From Bacteroides faecalis (GTDB lineage: Bacteria > Bacteroidota > Bacteroidia > Bacteroidales > Bacteroidaceae): a stretch of 64,000 nucleotides of DNA. A model generated the notes under the pieces. The model was given only the letters and a program-made list of their open reading frames with translations, was not told where the DNA came from and ran no database searches. Shown here piece by piece: positions 54,639-64,000 of the stretch. The translations under genes and the position numbers were made by a program. Positions within the stretch are counted from its first letter, which is position 1, and each line of letters starts with the position of its first letter. The stretch is taken from assembly GCF_003865075.1 (NCBI RefSeq), contig NZ_BHWB01000006.1, forward strand, positions 62,001-126,000. Reading direction: 5' to 3'.

Positions 54639-55025
54639 GATTGTAATTAATAAAAAACAACTTTACTATTAAAGAAAATAAAGTTTGTTATAGGAGAAGA
54701 AGAACTAATCTATTAATACTTCTGCCCATTACTAATAATATAGTGAAAATATGGATATGGAAAACCGGACTCGGAAATAAGCCGAAGAATATGGGAAGAG
54801 GATATTGAATTTGCAGTAATTGCTACATAAGAGTTAATGGAAAGTTTAACGAGCTATTGTAATATTATAAATTCAACCAACGGATACAATTTTTATATAG
54901 ATGTAGCATGAAAGAGGAAGATAAAATCATAAAGTGAGGGCGTGGTCGATAGGCAAGGAAAGATTATATCGCAGTAAGAAACAGATTAATCCCTTACAAG
55001 CATCTGTTTTATCATTCTATTATTT

Positions 55026-55033
55026 TATCTTTG
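55026..55033 (+). promoter_or_regulatory. -7 element of lemA
   Basis: TATCTTTG fits TAnnTTTG and overlaps the TTG codon at 55031, ruling that out as a start codon. Confidence 0.68.
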
Positions 55034-55108
55034 CCGAAGAGTAGAGGAACCACACTTCTGCATCAAATAATTAATCTAATTGTCGAATTCATAAAGAATA
55101 CACTATTT

Positions 55109-55663
55109 ATGGTTATCATAGGAATCATTGTTGCCATCTGTCTACTATTTATAATTGGTGTTTATAACACATTAGTCAGAAAACGGAATAGTATTGAAAA
55201 TGCTTTCGGAAGCATTGATGTAATGCTAAAAAAAAGATTTGATTTAATCCCCAATATCGTTGCCACAGTGAAGCAGTATGCTAAACACGAAGAGACTATT
55301 TTCGCACGCATAGCCGAGCTACGTTCTAAAGGATATGAACAGCTGAACAATGACGACAAAGCAAACTTCGACGAAGTATTTACACAAGCAAGCCGCCGGT
55401 TCATAGCCGTAGCCGAAAGCTATCCGGAGTTGAAAGCTTCCGACAACTTTATGCATCTGCAACGTACACTGAACGAAGTAGAAGAACAACTGTCGGCTGC
55501 AAGAAGAACCTACAATGCCCACGTAACAGACTTTAATAACACAGTGATGACTTTTCCGTCTAATATGATTGCCGGTATGTTCGGATTCACACCCAGAAAT
55601 CTTTTTTCCATACCAGCAGAAGAGCGGGTAAATCCCACCATCGGAAACACATTTCAATCTTAA
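55109..55663 (+). CDS. lemA: LemA-family protein
   Basis: This protein has one N-terminal membrane helix (MVIIGIIVAICLLFIIGVYN) followed by the LemA signature NTLVRKRNSIENAFGSIDVM, LKKRFDLIPNIVATVKQYA and a long helical bundle ending RNLFSIPAEERVNP. I chose the start at 55109 (184 residues, usual for LemA) because a -7 element overlaps the 55031 TTG. LemA proteins are membrane-anchored with a helical bundle facing outward; the function is poorly known. The next gene, a DUF3137 protein, is the usual partner, 14 bp downstream. Confidence 0.92.
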   Translation: MVIIGIIVAICLLFIIGVYNTLVRKRNSIENAFGSIDVMLKKRFDLIPNIVATVKQYAKHEETIFARIAELRSKGYEQLNNDDKANFDEVFTQASRRFIAVAESYPELKASDNFMHLQRTLNEVEEQLSAARRTYNAHVTDFNNTVMTFPSNMIAGMFGFTPRNLFSIPAEERVNPTIGNTFQS

Positions 55664-55677
55664 TTTAATCCACAACT

Positions 55678-56592
55678 ATGGCAATTTCATTCAATACAGT
55701 CTATAGCAAGCTAGAACCACACATCGTTACTTTTGAAACCAAACGCAAAACACTAAAATCAAAAGGAATCCGAAATGGAGGTATAACAGTCGGAATTATC
55801 CTAGCCATCGGACTCTTATTCCTTCCCTCATTGGGGAATATGTTTTGGATAATCGCGGTTATTGCTTTAATTATCGGAGGAGTAATAGCTAATGCCCAAT
55901 CGAAAGAACTTACCGAATACTATAAAAAAGATATCATTCCACTTATTCTTGAGAGTGTGCTTCCCGGTGCAAGCTATGAACCGGAAATGGGAATATCAGA
56001 AGATACATTTCGTTCCTGTAAGCTCTTTCCTACACCGGATCGTTATTCAGCTGAAGACTTCATCTCAGGACGGGTAGACAAAACAGATATATGTTTTTCT
56101 GAAATACACGCAGAAGAAAGACATGTACAAACATCCAAAAATGGAACAAAAGAGTATTGGACTGATATTTTCAAAGGCTTTTTATTTATCGCCGACTTTC
56201 ATAAAGACTTTTCCGGACAAACGATACTTTACCGGAATTCATGGTTCAAGTTCCGCTTCGGTAGTGAGAAGCGGGTAAAACTAGAGAACAACGAATTTGA
56301 ACACTGTTTCGACACTTACTCTACCGACGAGATTGAAGCACGTTATATATTGTCTACTTCTATGATGGAGCGTTTAGTGACAATGAATCGTCGATTAGGT
56401 GATGGAATAACTGTTAGTTTCCGCAATTCCAATGTATATATCGCTATTCCAGACTCCAAGAATCATTTCGAAACCAGTCTATGGAGCCCATTAACCCGCG
56501 AGAATCTGGAATCGGAATTCCAGACTGTCAGCGAACTCGTGCAGATTGTAGACGAGTTGAATCTGAATCTTAGAATCTGGACAAAAGAATAA
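55678..56592 (+). CDS. DUF3137-domain membrane protein
   Basis: This 304-residue protein has two adjacent hydrophobic helices (about 38-78, [20 protein letters not shown] and [20 protein letters not shown]) and a soluble C-terminal domain with [20 protein letters not shown] and [20 protein letters not shown]. This matches DUF3137, which often pairs with LemA. The role is not known. It lies 14 bp after lemA and precedes proA by 95 bp. Confidence 0.88.
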   Translation: MAISFNTVYSKLEPHIVTFETKRKTLKSKGIRNGGITVGIILAIGLLFLPSLGNMFWIIAVIALIIGGVIANAQSKELTEYYKKDIIPLILESVLPGASYEPEMGISEDTFRSCKLFPTPDRYSAEDFISGRVDKTDICFSEIHAEERHVQTSKNGTKEYWTDIFKGFLFIADFHKDFSGQTILYRNSWFKFRFGSEKRVKLENNEFEHCFDTYSTDEIEARYILSTSMMERLVTMNRRLGDGITVSFRNSNVYIAIPDSKNHFETSLWSPLTRENLESEFQTVSELVQIVDELNLNLRIWTKE

Positions 56593-56641
56593 AGCGATGC
56601 ATTTATTTCAAATTTCAGCAAGTTTTATTCACACGATTCAC

Positions 56642-56649
56642 TATATTTG
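56642..56649 (+). promoter_or_regulatory. -7 element of proA
   Basis: TATATTTG fits TAnnTTTG about 38 bp before the proA start. Confidence 0.65.
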
Positions 56650-56687
56650 CATTATTTATCTTTCTATTTAACGCAAAAAGAGAGCAA

Positions 56688-57941
56688 ATGACTACAAATT
56701 TAAATAAGACCTTTGCTGCTGTGCAAGCAGCTAGTCGGGAATTGGCCTTGCTGAGTGATGAGACAATCAACCAGATATTAAATGCAGTAGCGGATGCAGC
56801 AATAAGTGAAACATCGGTGATTCTGGCTGAAAATGAAAAGGATCTGGCACGTATGGACGTGAAAGATCCCAAATATGATCGACTGAAGCTGACAGAAGAA
56901 CGTTTGAAAAGCATTGCAACCGACACACGTAATGTGGCGACTCTTCCTTCTCCTTTAGGAAAGATACTGAAAGAAACGATTCGCCCTAATGGAATGAAAC
57001 TATCCAAAGTGAGCGTCCCTTTTGGAGTAATAGGAATTATTTATGAAGCTCGTCCAAATGTTAGTTTCGACGTTTTCTCTCTTTGTTTGAAAAGTGGAAA
57101 TGCTTGTATATTAAAAGGAGGAAGTGATGCTAATTATTCTAACCGGGCTATTATCAGCGTCATCCACGAAGTATTGAAGAAGTTCAATATCAATCCCCAT
57201 ATCGTAGAATTGCTTCCTGCTGACAGGGAAGCAACAAATGAACTGTTACATGCAGTGGGGTATGTGGATCTGATTATACCCAGAGGTAGCAGTAGCTTAA
57301 TCAATTTTGTCCGTACCAATGCAAGTATTCCTGTCATCGAAACTGGTGCAGGCATTTGCCATACCTATTTTGATGAATTTGGAGATACAAGCAAAGGAGC
57401 AGCTATCATCCATAATGCAAAAACTCGCCGCGTTAGTGTATGTAATGCGTTGGACTGTCTTATTATACATAAAAACAGACTTGCAGACCTGCCACTTTTA
57501 TGTGAGAAGTTAAAAGACAGTCAAGTAATTATCTATGCAGACACACAGGCCTATCAAGCACTGACAAATCATTATCCGGCTGAACTTTTACAATCTGCAA
57601 CCACCGAAAGCTTTGGCACCGAATTTTTGGATTACAAATTAGCCATAAAGACCGTTGATAGTTTTGAAAATGCATTAGGACATATCCAAGAATATAGTTC
57701 TAAACATAGCGAATGCATCGTGACGGAAAACAAAGAACGAGCAACCTTATTTACCCGAATAGTAGATGCTGCTTGTGTATATAGTAATGTATCTACGGCT
57801 TTCACAGATGGTGGACAGTTCGGTTTAGGAGCTGAGATCGGTATCAGTACCCAAAAATTACATGCTCGCGGTCCGATGGGGTTAGAAGAAATCACCTCTT
57901 ATAAATGGATCATTGAAGGAGAGGGACAAACCAGATGGTAA
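56688..57941 (+). CDS. proA: Glutamate-5-semialdehyde dehydrogenase (gamma-glutamyl phosphate reductase)
   Basis: This 417-residue enzyme reduces gamma-glutamyl phosphate with NADPH in proline synthesis. It has [33 protein letters not shown] and the catalytic cysteine in [12 protein letters not shown] (Cys224). It is followed by argF' after 67 bp, so proline and arginine steps share this locus. Confidence 0.96.
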   Translation: MTTNLNKTFAAVQAASRELALLSDETINQILNAVADAAISETSVILAENEKDLARMDVKDPKYDRLKLTEERLKSIATDTRNVATLPSPLGKILKETIRPNGMKLSKVSVPFGVIGIIYEARPNVSFDVFSLCLKSGNACILKGGSDANYSNRAIISVIHEVLKKFNINPHIVELLPADREATNELLHAVGYVDLIIPRGSSSLINFVRTNASIPVIETGAGICHTYFDEFGDTSKGAAIIHNAKTRRVSVCNALDCLIIHKNRLADLPLLCEKLKDSQVIIYADTQAYQALTNHYPAELLQSATTESFGTEFLDYKLAIKTVDSFENALGHIQEYSSKHSECIVTENKERATLFTRIVDAACVYSNVSTAFTDGGQFGLGAEIGISTQKLHARGPMGLEEITSYKWIIEGEGQTRW

Positions 57942-58008
57942 AACACCCTATAAATGGGTATATACTATAAGAGAACAATTGAACAATAACGATTAATTAT
58001 AGAGAAAC

Positions 58009-58965
58009 ATGAAGAAATTTACTTGTGTACAGGACATCGGTGATTTAAAATCTGCCGTTGCAGAAGCATTCGAAATAAAAAAAGACCGTTTCAAATATGT
58101 AGAATTGGGTCGCAATAAAACATTGATGATGATCTTCTTCAATTCTAGTTTACGTACCCGGCTCAGCACGCAGAAAGCCGCACTCAATCTAGGAATGAAT
58201 GTTATGGTGTTGGATATCAACCAAGGTGCGTGGAGACTGGAAACAGAACGCGGTGTAATCATGGATGGTGACAAGCCTGAACATCTTTTAGAGGCTATTC
58301 CTGTAATGGGTTGCTACTGTGATCTGATTGGAGTAAGATCTTTCGCACGTTTTGAAAATCGTGACTTTGATTATGAAGAAACGATTCTCAACCAGTTCAT
58401 CAAATATTCCGGTCGTCCGGTATTCTCGATGGAAGCTGCCACTCGCCATCCACTTCAGAGTTTCGCTGATTTGATTACTATCGAGGAATACAAAAGGACA
58501 GCACGACCCAAAGTAGTTATGACTTGGGCACCACATCCACGTCCACTACCACAAGCTGTTCCCAATTCTTTCGCAGAATGGATGAATGCCACTGACTATG
58601 ATTTTGTGATTACTCACCCGGAAGGATATGAACTCGATCCTGCATTTGTAGGAAATGCAAAAGTAGAATACGACCAAATGAAAGCTTTCGAAGGAGCTGA
58701 CTTTATATATGCAAAGAACTGGGCTGCATATACAGGAGATAATTATGGCCAGATTTTAAGTAAAGATCGTGAATGGACAGTTAGCAACCGACAAATGGCA
58801 GTTACCAACAATGCTTACTTCATGCATTGCCTTCCTGTTCGCAGAAATATGATTGTGACAGATGATGTGATTGAGAGTCCTCAATCTATTGTTATTCCAG
58901 AAGCTGCCAATCGGGAAATTTCAGCAACTGTTGTTCTAAAGAGACTATTAGAAGGATTGAAATAA
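58009..58965 (+). CDS. argF': N-succinylornithine carbamoyltransferase
   Basis: This 318-residue transcarbamylase has the carbamoyl phosphate motif NSSLRTRLST (residues 45-54), the HPLQSFADL segment and HCLPVRRN. Residue 90 is Pro within GDKPEH. In the B. fragilis family, Pro90 (instead of Glu) is the residue known to favour N-succinylornithine over N-acetylornithine. It converts succinylornithine and carbamoyl phosphate to succinylcitrulline. The length and near-complete family motifs make this a confident assignment. The deacylase gene is not in the window. Confidence 0.96.
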   Translation: MKKFTCVQDIGDLKSAVAEAFEIKKDRFKYVELGRNKTLMMIFFNSSLRTRLSTQKAALNLGMNVMVLDINQGAWRLETERGVIMDGDKPEHLLEAIPVMGCYCDLIGVRSFARFENRDFDYEETILNQFIKYSGRPVFSMEAATRHPLQSFADLITIEEYKRTARPKVVMTWAPHPRPLPQAVPNSFAEWMNATDYDFVITHPEGYELDPAFVGNAKVEYDQMKAFEGADFIYAKNWAAYTGDNYGQILSKDREWTVSNRQMAVTNNAYFMHCLPVRRNMIVTDDVIESPQSIVIPEAANREISATVVLKRLLEGLK

Positions 58966-58983
58966 ATACAATCAATAGATGTC

Positions 58984-59028
58984 AAACGGTGGAGAATGAA
59001 TGTTTCAGACCTTTATTGTTCACCGTTT
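58984..59028. terminator. Hairpin between convergent argF' and rhodanese genes
   Basis: AAACGGTGGAGAATGA pairs imperfectly with TTATTGTTCACCGTTT, the outer 8 bp being perfect. It lies in the gap after argF'. There is no clear T run, so terminator function is only likely. Confidence 0.55.
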
Positions 59029-59091
59029 ACTTATTCATTACATCGAACTTATACAAGTTCAATATTCACTATTTCACAATCTTCTGTTTTT

Positions 59092-59487
59092 TTATTGTTC
59101 TATATTTTTTCCCGCATCCCGCCAAGCATTGAATCCTTTATGCAAATCAAAAACTTTATATCCTTTTTTACTAAGTATCTTTGCTGCCTTTTTACTCCGC
59201 TTGCCACTACGGCAATATAATGCTACCGGCTTATCTTTTTGAAGTAACGAATCAGCCATGGTGGCAAAAGAATCATCAAGGACATTAATATTGATAGTTT
59301 TAGCAATATGCCCTTCAGAATACTCTGCCAAGGTACGGACATCTAAACGCTGCACATTTTCATCCTGAATGTATGCGTCAAATTCATCCACATTCATTGA
59401 TTTGAAATCTTCTTTCTGTTGCTGACAGGAGAAAAGAGAAGAAAGAAATAACAAGATTCCCACAACTAATTGATTCGCTTTTAACAT
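59092..59487 (-). CDS. Rhodanese-like lipoprotein
   Basis: This protein has a lipoprotein signal ending LFLSSLFSC followed by a single rhodanese domain. The domain holds QRLDVRTLAEYSEGHI and the active-site loop YCRSGKRS with Cys92. It may transfer sulfur or act as a thiol enzyme in the periplasm. I chose the start at 59487 (MLKANQLVVGILLFLSSLFS, 131 residues); the ATG at 59505 overlaps the previous gene's stop. It is the last gene of a minus-strand operon. Confidence 0.9.
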   Translation of the reverse strand: MLKANQLVVGILLFLSSLFSCQQQKEDFKSMNVDEFDAYIQDENVQRLDVRTLAEYSEGHIAKTININVLDDSFATMADSLLQKDKPVALYCRSGKRSKKAAKILSKKGYKVFDLHKGFNAWRDAGKNIEQ

Positions 59488-59501
59488 AAATATTTCATTA
59501 C

Positions 59502-60218
59502 TCAATTTGCACTCGGAATATATTCAAATCCTTCAAAGTCAGGATTACAATATTTATCCGATTCGATTATATTACCATCCTTATCCGCGGTATAATATTT
59601 AAACTTTACACGAACTATTTGATCTGGTTCTCCAACTAATTTGGTTAGAGGAACTGAAATATAAGCTCTCCGATTATAATATTGTGCATCTCCCTGTGCA
59701 TCATGATATAAAGATAATAAAACGACCTTCTCACCATTCTCCGACTGTTCTTGTACTTCCCCTAAAAGATCAAAAACATGTTGCACATCTCCCTTTGCTT
59801 TCAAACTCAGAATTATATTCAGATAGTCTCGTCCCATCCAAATACTCACTACATCTACCGGGTCCGTTTTTGTAAGTTCTCCATAACCCGGTTCACCTTT
59901 AAACTTAGGTGTCATGGTTATCAGAGATTGCAAAGAATATATGGTGGCAGAAGCAACTCCATTGGAAGAAAGCACTTCATAATTAGCCAATACACGCTTC
60001 GAATTATTAGGAGAAATAGTAGAGTTGGTACGGTCTTTTGATACAAGCATTTCATCCCCTTTATCTGGAAGAAGTGTTTGCAATTTACCATCCGTCCCTG
60101 ATTTCACTGTGACAAATTCTAACTTCACAGAAGGATAATAATATTCGTCATCTCCACAAGCAGCTACTAGCAAAAGCAGTCCAATCAACCAAATAGTATG
60201 TAGTTTGTTTCTTTTCAT
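59502..60218 (-). CDS. NigD-like lipoprotein
   Basis: This 238-residue protein has a lipoprotein signal ending LLLVAAC (Cys21), then GDDEYYYPSVKLEFVTVKSG, which matches NigD-like N-terminal proteins of Bacteroides. A C-terminal domain includes VSIWMGRDYLNIILSLKAKG and VRVKFKYYTADKDGNIIESD. NigD is named from a Prevotella bacteriocin locus, but most homologues have no assigned function. It overlaps the upstream acyltransferase gene by 4 bp. Confidence 0.85.
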   Translation of the reverse strand: MKRNKLHTIWLIGLLLLVAACGDDEYYYPSVKLEFVTVKSGTDGKLQTLLPDKGDEMLVSKDRTNSTISPNNSKRVLANYEVLSSNGVASATIYSLQSLITMTPKFKGEPGYGELTKTDPVDVVSIWMGRDYLNIILSLKAKGDVQHVFDLLGEVQEQSENGEKVVLLSLYHDAQGDAQYYNRRAYISVPLTKLVGEPDQIVRVKFKYYTADKDGNIIESDKYCNPDFEGFEYIPSAN

Positions 60219-61363
60219 TGGCGTGCAGCTAAATAGTTTATTAAAGGATTAGCATACATTAATAACAACTTTCCACGCAAAAAGTCCACATCTTTATTAG
60301 GAATCTTTATTTTTCCCAATTGCTGCTCAACATAATCAATAAAACGCTGCTTTTCTTCCAGTGTATAATTTTGCTCAAACTCCGCCTTACCCTTCAACCA
60401 GTCATAAGCTATATAATTGCCTGGATACATCCGATAATTAGAATGAATCCGCTGATCAATACAAGTAGAAATTCTAGCAAACAAATCCGGCTTCGGCAAT
60501 GAGCGATCCAACTGTTCCAACTTGTCGTTAATACAAGGAGCCATCTGGAAATGTACTCTTCCTTTATATCCGAAAAGTCCTGTTTCCATATTAATCAGAT
60601 CATCTTGTGTCGTTTTCTTATATCCTTCTACATCTCTCTTCAGTTGAAATTCCTGAGCTTTAAGGAAGTCACAAGGATCGTATTCGTAGGAAATAGCAAG
60701 AGGTGCAATATTCATTTCCATCAGACGTTCTACCAAATCACCATCTCCTCCCATTGCCAACATTTTCAACACACTATCTTGTGTGCGGTCATTTGAATCT
60801 TTGGCACGCCCTTCACGTTGAGCTATCCAAATAGACTGGTTTTTCTCAGCAATAGTATAGTGCATATAACGAGACATACGAGCTGAAGATTCCAACATTT
60901 GACGCATTGTTAATGCACGTTGTACAATAAATGATTTATTGACCCTCACTAACTTTTTAATCCAAGGATAAATGAGCAAGTTATCTCCGATAGCTATTTC
61001 AACCGTATCCATTCCTTCATCGACCAACAAAATAGAGAGAAAACCGGAATCCAAAATTATATCCCGATGATTGGACATATAAGTGTAAGCTTTTTCTTTA
61101 TTCGGCAATGCCGTATGATCTAAAGTCAAACCATCAGTATGTTCCTGAGCTATCTTCCACAGAATACCATAACAAAATGTTTTCTGGAAGTCCAGTTTGG
61201 TCTTGCATGCACGTATTTTTTGTGCCAGAAGTTCAAAAGGAACATTCGGAATTGCGCTACAAGCTGCTTTCTGAAAAGCTTGATCAGCAATCAGTTCCTC
61301 CAGAATTTGAGGAAGTTCCTCATCATAGTAAGGACGAATCTCATTAAACTCTGTTATATCCAT
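60215..61363 (-). CDS. Putative PlsC-like acyltransferase
   Basis: This 382-residue protein has YMSNHRDIILDSGFLSILLV (residues about 95-114), a variant of the acyltransferase HX4D motif with one extra residue between His and Asp. It also has IWIAQREGRAKDSNDRTQDS (about 175-195), matching the later PlsC motif. It likely transfers an acyl chain onto a lipid or glycerophosphate. It overlaps NigD by 4 bp. The substrate is unknown. Confidence 0.85.
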   Translation of the reverse strand: MDITEFNEIRPYYDEELPQILEELIADQAFQKAACSAIPNVPFELLAQKIRACKTKLDFQKTFCYGILWKIAQEHTDGLTLDHTALPNKEKAYTYMSNHRDIILDSGFLSILLVDEGMDTVEIAIGDNLLIYPWIKKLVRVNKSFIVQRALTMRQMLESSARMSRYMHYTIAEKNQSIWIAQREGRAKDSNDRTQDSVLKMLAMGGDGDLVERLMEMNIAPLAISYEYDPCDFLKAQEFQLKRDVEGYKKTTQDDLINMETGLFGYKGRVHFQMAPCINDKLEQLDRSLPKPDLFARISTCIDQRIHSNYRMYPGNYIAYDWLKGKAEFEQNYTLEEKQRFIDYVEQQLGKIKIPNKDVDFLRGKLLLMYANPLINYLAARQ

Positions 61364-61372
61364 AGCAAGGAA

Positions 61373-62347
61373 TTAAAATTTATTTTCGATAATATCAGTC
61401 ATCACATCCTTTATTTCCAGACCGGCAGCACGTACTTGCTGGGGCATAAAACTGGTAGTAGTCATTCCCGGAGTCGTATTTACTTCCAGAAGATTAATTT
61501 TTTCTCCGGCAGTTACAATATAATCCACACGAATAATACCGGAACAACCTAATATATCATAAATAGCCGAGGTCAGCAACTGCACCCGATTCGTCAATTC
61601 ATCCGAAATGCGTGCTGGAGTTATTTCATCCACTTGGCCATTGTATTTCGCATCATAATCAAAAAATTCGTTATGAGTTACAACCTCTGTGGGCGGGAAG
61701 ACTACAGTTTTGTCTTTTGTCTTATAACAACCGCATGTCAATTCCGTTCCGTCCATAAAAGCTTCCACTAAAACTTCCTGAGCCTCTTCAAAAGCTTTAG
61801 CTATGGCAGGTTGTATTTGCTCTTTTGTCTTCACCTTTGTTACTCCAAAACTTGATCCTCCCAAACTCGGTTTAATAAAACAAGGTAAGCCGATCTTGTC
61901 CAATACATCTTCATCGGAAATGGATTGTCCCATACGTAAAAGCAATGATTCGGCAATACGTACACCAAATGCTTTCAGATACTGACCACATGTAAACTTA
62001 TCATAAGTGATAGCAGCAGCCAATACTCCACAACAGGAATATGGAATGTGCAGCATATCAAAATATCCCTGAAGACGACCATCCTCTCCCGGAGTTCCAT
62101 GAATAGTTATATAGGCAAAATCAAATTTTATCTTTTCCATCCCTAACATAAAACTGAAATCATTGCGGTCTACAGGTACTTTCGTACCATCCGGCAACTG
62201 GACTTCCCAACGGAGTCCTTGCATTTCAACGATATACAGTGTATACTTTTCCTTATCAATAAAGGAATAAACTCCCTGTGCACTACGCAGGGATACATGA
62301 AATTCGGAGGTATCTCCTCCGGCTACGATAGCAATTGTGCGTTTCAT
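61373..62347 (-). CDS. ddl: D-alanine--D-alanine ligase
   Basis: This 324-residue ATP-grasp enzyme joins two D-Ala residues for peptidoglycan. It starts MKRTIAIVAGGDTSEFHVSL, with HGTPGEDGRLQGYFDMLHIP near residue 79, CFIKPSLGGSSFGVTKVK, and the C-terminal ILGCSGIIRVDYIV and LLEVNTTPGMT motifs. It overlaps rluD by 4 bp. Confidence 0.96.
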   Translation of the reverse strand: MKRTIAIVAGGDTSEFHVSLRSAQGVYSFIDKEKYTLYIVEMQGLRWEVQLPDGTKVPVDRNDFSFMLGMEKIKFDFAYITIHGTPGEDGRLQGYFDMLHIPYSCCGVLAAAITYDKFTCGQYLKAFGVRIAESLLLRMGQSISDEDVLDKIGLPCFIKPSLGGSSFGVTKVKTKEQIQPAIAKAFEEAQEVLVEAFMDGTELTCGCYKTKDKTVVFPPTEVVTHNEFFDYDAKYNGQVDEITPARISDELTNRVQLLTSAIYDILGCSGIIRVDYIVTAGEKINLLEVNTTPGMTTTSFMPQQVRAAGLEIKDVMTDIIENKF

Positions 62348-63417
62348 TCTATATCTCTATTACTTATATAGCTTCTCCACTTATCGATAAGTTGAGTCAT
62401 GTCATCCGGAAGTTCAGAAGTAAAAAACACCTCTTTACCTGTAACAGGATGAACAAAGCCCAACGTCATTGCATGCAAAGCTTGTCGAGGACAAGTGTCA
62501 AAGCAATTATTTACAAATTGTTTGTACTTACTAAAGTGAGTACCTTTTAATATCTCGTGACCGCCATAGCGTTCGTCATTAAATAAGACATGCCCTATAT
62601 GCTTCATATGGACACGAATCTGATGTGTACGCCCTGTCTCAAGCACACATTCTACTAAAGTTACATATCCCAACCGCTCCAACACACGATAATGAGTTAC
62701 CGCATGTTTACCCATAGCCGGATCGGACATTACAGCCATTTGCATCCGGTCTTTCGGGTTACGGGCAATATTACCGACAATCGTTCCTTCATCTTTTTCT
62801 ACATTTCCCCATACCAAAGCGCGATACTTGCGTTTAGTCGTTTTATTATAGAATTGAAGGCCCAAATTTGTTTTGGCATCCGGCGTTTTGGCAATTACCA
62901 GTAAACCGGAAGTATCTTTGTCAATTCGGTGAACCAGTCCAACATGCGGATCATTGGCATCATAATCAGGCACATCTTTCAAGTGCCATGCCAATGCATT
63001 CACCAAAGTACCATGGTAATTTCCATGTCCGGGGTGTACAACCAAACCGGCAGGCTTATTTACCACCATGACATATGGATCTTCATAAACAATATTAAGG
63101 GGGATATCTTCTGGAATAATCTCATTCTCGTAGCGCGGACGATCCATCATCACAGTGATGATATCAAGGGGCTTCACTTTATAGCTACTCTTTACCGGTT
63201 TACCATTAGCCATGACAAACCCACCTTCGGCAGCCTTCTGAATACGGTTACGCGAAGCGTTGACAATACGTTCGAATAGATATTTATCTACTCTTACCAT
63301 CGCCTGCCCCTTATCTACGACCACACGAAAATGCTCATAGAGTTGGGCCTCATCACCGACCGGTTCTATATCATCCAAGTCATTCTCCAAGTCATCCGGA
63401 AGTTCTTCCTCTATCAT
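62344..63417 (-). CDS. rluD: RluD-type 23S rRNA pseudouridine synthase
   Basis: This 357-residue protein has an N-terminal S4 domain (about 35-100, VRVDKYLFERIVNASRNRIQ). Its catalytic domain carries GLVHRIDKDTSGLLVIAKT (catalytic Asp166) and LETGRTHQIRVHM. RluD-type enzymes modify helix 69 of 23S rRNA. An acidic N-terminal extension (MIEEELPDDLENDLDDIEP) is present. It lies 25 bp after the PASTA gene and overlaps ddl. Confidence 0.92.
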   Translation of the reverse strand: MIEEELPDDLENDLDDIEPVGDEAQLYEHFRVVVDKGQAMVRVDKYLFERIVNASRNRIQKAAEGGFVMANGKPVKSSYKVKPLDIITVMMDRPRYENEIIPEDIPLNIVYEDPYVMVVNKPAGLVVHPGHGNYHGTLVNALAWHLKDVPDYDANDPHVGLVHRIDKDTSGLLVIAKTPDAKTNLGLQFYNKTTKRKYRALVWGNVEKDEGTIVGNIARNPKDRMQMAVMSDPAMGKHAVTHYRVLERLGYVTLVECVLETGRTHQIRVHMKHIGHVLFNDERYGGHEILKGTHFSKYKQFVNNCFDTCPRQALHAMTLGFVHPVTGKEVFFTSELPDDMTQLIDKWRSYISNRDIE

Positions 63418-63442
63418 GCGAGCTTATTTCAGTTGTTTACAT

Positions 63443-64000
63443 TCAAAACCAGCTATCATCCTGAGTAGATGACGATTCTGATGTAACAGGTTCTGTTACA
63501 TCACTCTCCAATGAGTCATCTTCCAATATATCCTCCGCTCCGTTTCCTACCATTAACGTCAAAGAAGCCCCTAAAGGTATTTCTTCTCCTGCAGACAACA
63601 AACGGCCCTTATATTTTACGCCATAAACCCAATCTTTTTCACCACTCATCATTTCCGGTTCATTCAACTTAAAACCAGAAGCTAATACTTTAGCCTGAGC
63701 TTGGCGAAGAGAACTATTATCTGCCACATTAGGAACTACACGTAGTGGAATATTAAGAGTATTAATAGTTAAATAGATTATACGTCCTTCTTTTACTTTT
63801 TGTCCGACTCCCGGATTTAGCTCAAGAATGATACCTGCAGGTTTGTTTTTCACATAAGTAGAGTCCGAAACAACGCATACCAACCCATTATTACGGAACA
63901 TCTTTGTTGCCTCCTCTACAGTCATTCCTTTCACGTCCGGAACAACAACAGCCTCACCATGGCGGGTGTAAGTATCGAGCCACTTCATCACACCAAATAA
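63443..64000 (-). CDS. PASTA-domain protein, 5' end cut by the window
   Basis: The frame is open to base 64000, so the N-terminus (probably a membrane anchor) is missing. The visible 185 or so residues hold two or more PASTA domains: AVVVPDVKGMTVEEATKMFR, then RVVPNVADNSSLRQAQAKVL. An acidic Ser/Thr/Glu-rich tail ends DDSWF. PASTA domains bind peptidoglycan or beta-lactam-like ligands. Being upstream of rluD and ddl links it to the cell wall. The first visible Met codon is not necessarily the true start. Confidence 0.88.
   Translation of the reverse strand, partial: LFGVMKWLDTYTRHGEAVVVPDVKGMTVEEATKMFRNNGLVCVVSDSTYVKNKPAGIILELNPGVGQKVKEGRIIYLTINTLNIPLRVVPNVADNSSLRQAQAKVLASGFKLNEPEMMSGEKDWVYGVKYKGRLLSAGEEIPLGASLTLMVGNGAEDILEDDSLESDVTEPVTSESSSTQDDSWF

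Larger units (their letters stand above)
54028..55025. other. 1-kb non-coding region with repeats and hairpins
   Basis: No ORF here is credible. The region contains several CTATCACC repeats with a hairpin (54295-54391) and a tandem 21-bp repeat with an inverted copy (54568-54638). The right part is AT-rich and featureless up to the LemA promoter. Confidence 0.65.

Overview
The window reads as chromosomal DNA from a gut Bacteroides, most like the B. thetaiotaomicron / B. ovatus group. Four things support this. Promoters repeatedly match the Bacteroides pattern (TTTG about 19-21 bp upstream of TAnnTTTG). There is little Shine-Dalgarno signal. The family content is typical (GH92 mannosidases, GH78 rhamnosidase, NigD-like, PCMD, DUF6242 and NVEALA proteins, BamA with two Skp-like chaperones). 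Arginine is made through N-succinylated intermediates, shown by a succinylornithine transcarbamylase with Pro90. The species is an inference.

Layout. 1-3000 is AT-rich accessory DNA: the tail of a discoidin-domain protein, a small NVEALA peptide gene with a propeller lipoprotein, and a remnant of a PD-(D/E)XK-type ATPase gene. 3212-9085 is a glycan block with a DUF5009/HGSNAT-like membrane acyltransferase and two GH92 alpha-mannosidases. 9227-11261 is a TetR-fabG-rluA operon, followed by initiator tRNA-fMet. 11986-21816 is an L-rhamnose locus on the minus strand: kinase, isomerase, permease, aldolase, lactaldehyde reductase, secreted GH78 rhamnosidase and an AraC-type regulator.

22184-29855 is the arginine block (argR, a GNAT acyltransferase, argG, argC, argD-like), then proC, an XRE-cupin regulator and an acyl-CoA synthetase. 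30078-37076 is accessory again: a DUF2007 protein, three PCMD lipoproteins (two in tandem duplication), an outer-membrane barrel and several strong unexplained hairpins. 37684-42949 holds tRNA-Leu and tRNA-Gly, argH, an SRPBCC protein, pyrE, recX, prmC and ribD. 43084-50048 is the envelope block: DUF6242 lipoprotein, uppS, bamA, two skp-like genes and murI. 50123-58965 holds a second DUF2007 gene, an aminotransferase, proB, a YitT protein, LemA-DUF3137, proA and argF'. 59092-64000 is a minus-strand operon running from a PASTA protein (cut by the window edge) through rluD, ddl, an acyltransferase and a NigD-like lipoprotein to a rhodanese lipoprotein.

The main functional threads are capture and catabolism of rhamnose; mannoside trimming; arginine (argR, acyltransferase, argC, argD, argF', argG, argH) and proline (proA, proB, proC) synthesis spread over several loci; and outer-membrane and peptidoglycan biogenesis. 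No CRISPR array, intact insertion sequence, rRNA or complete mobile element was seen. I found no convincing new multi-gene system. The best leads are the PCMD/barrel group, the NVEALA pair, a candidate RhaR operator and the structured intergenic regions.
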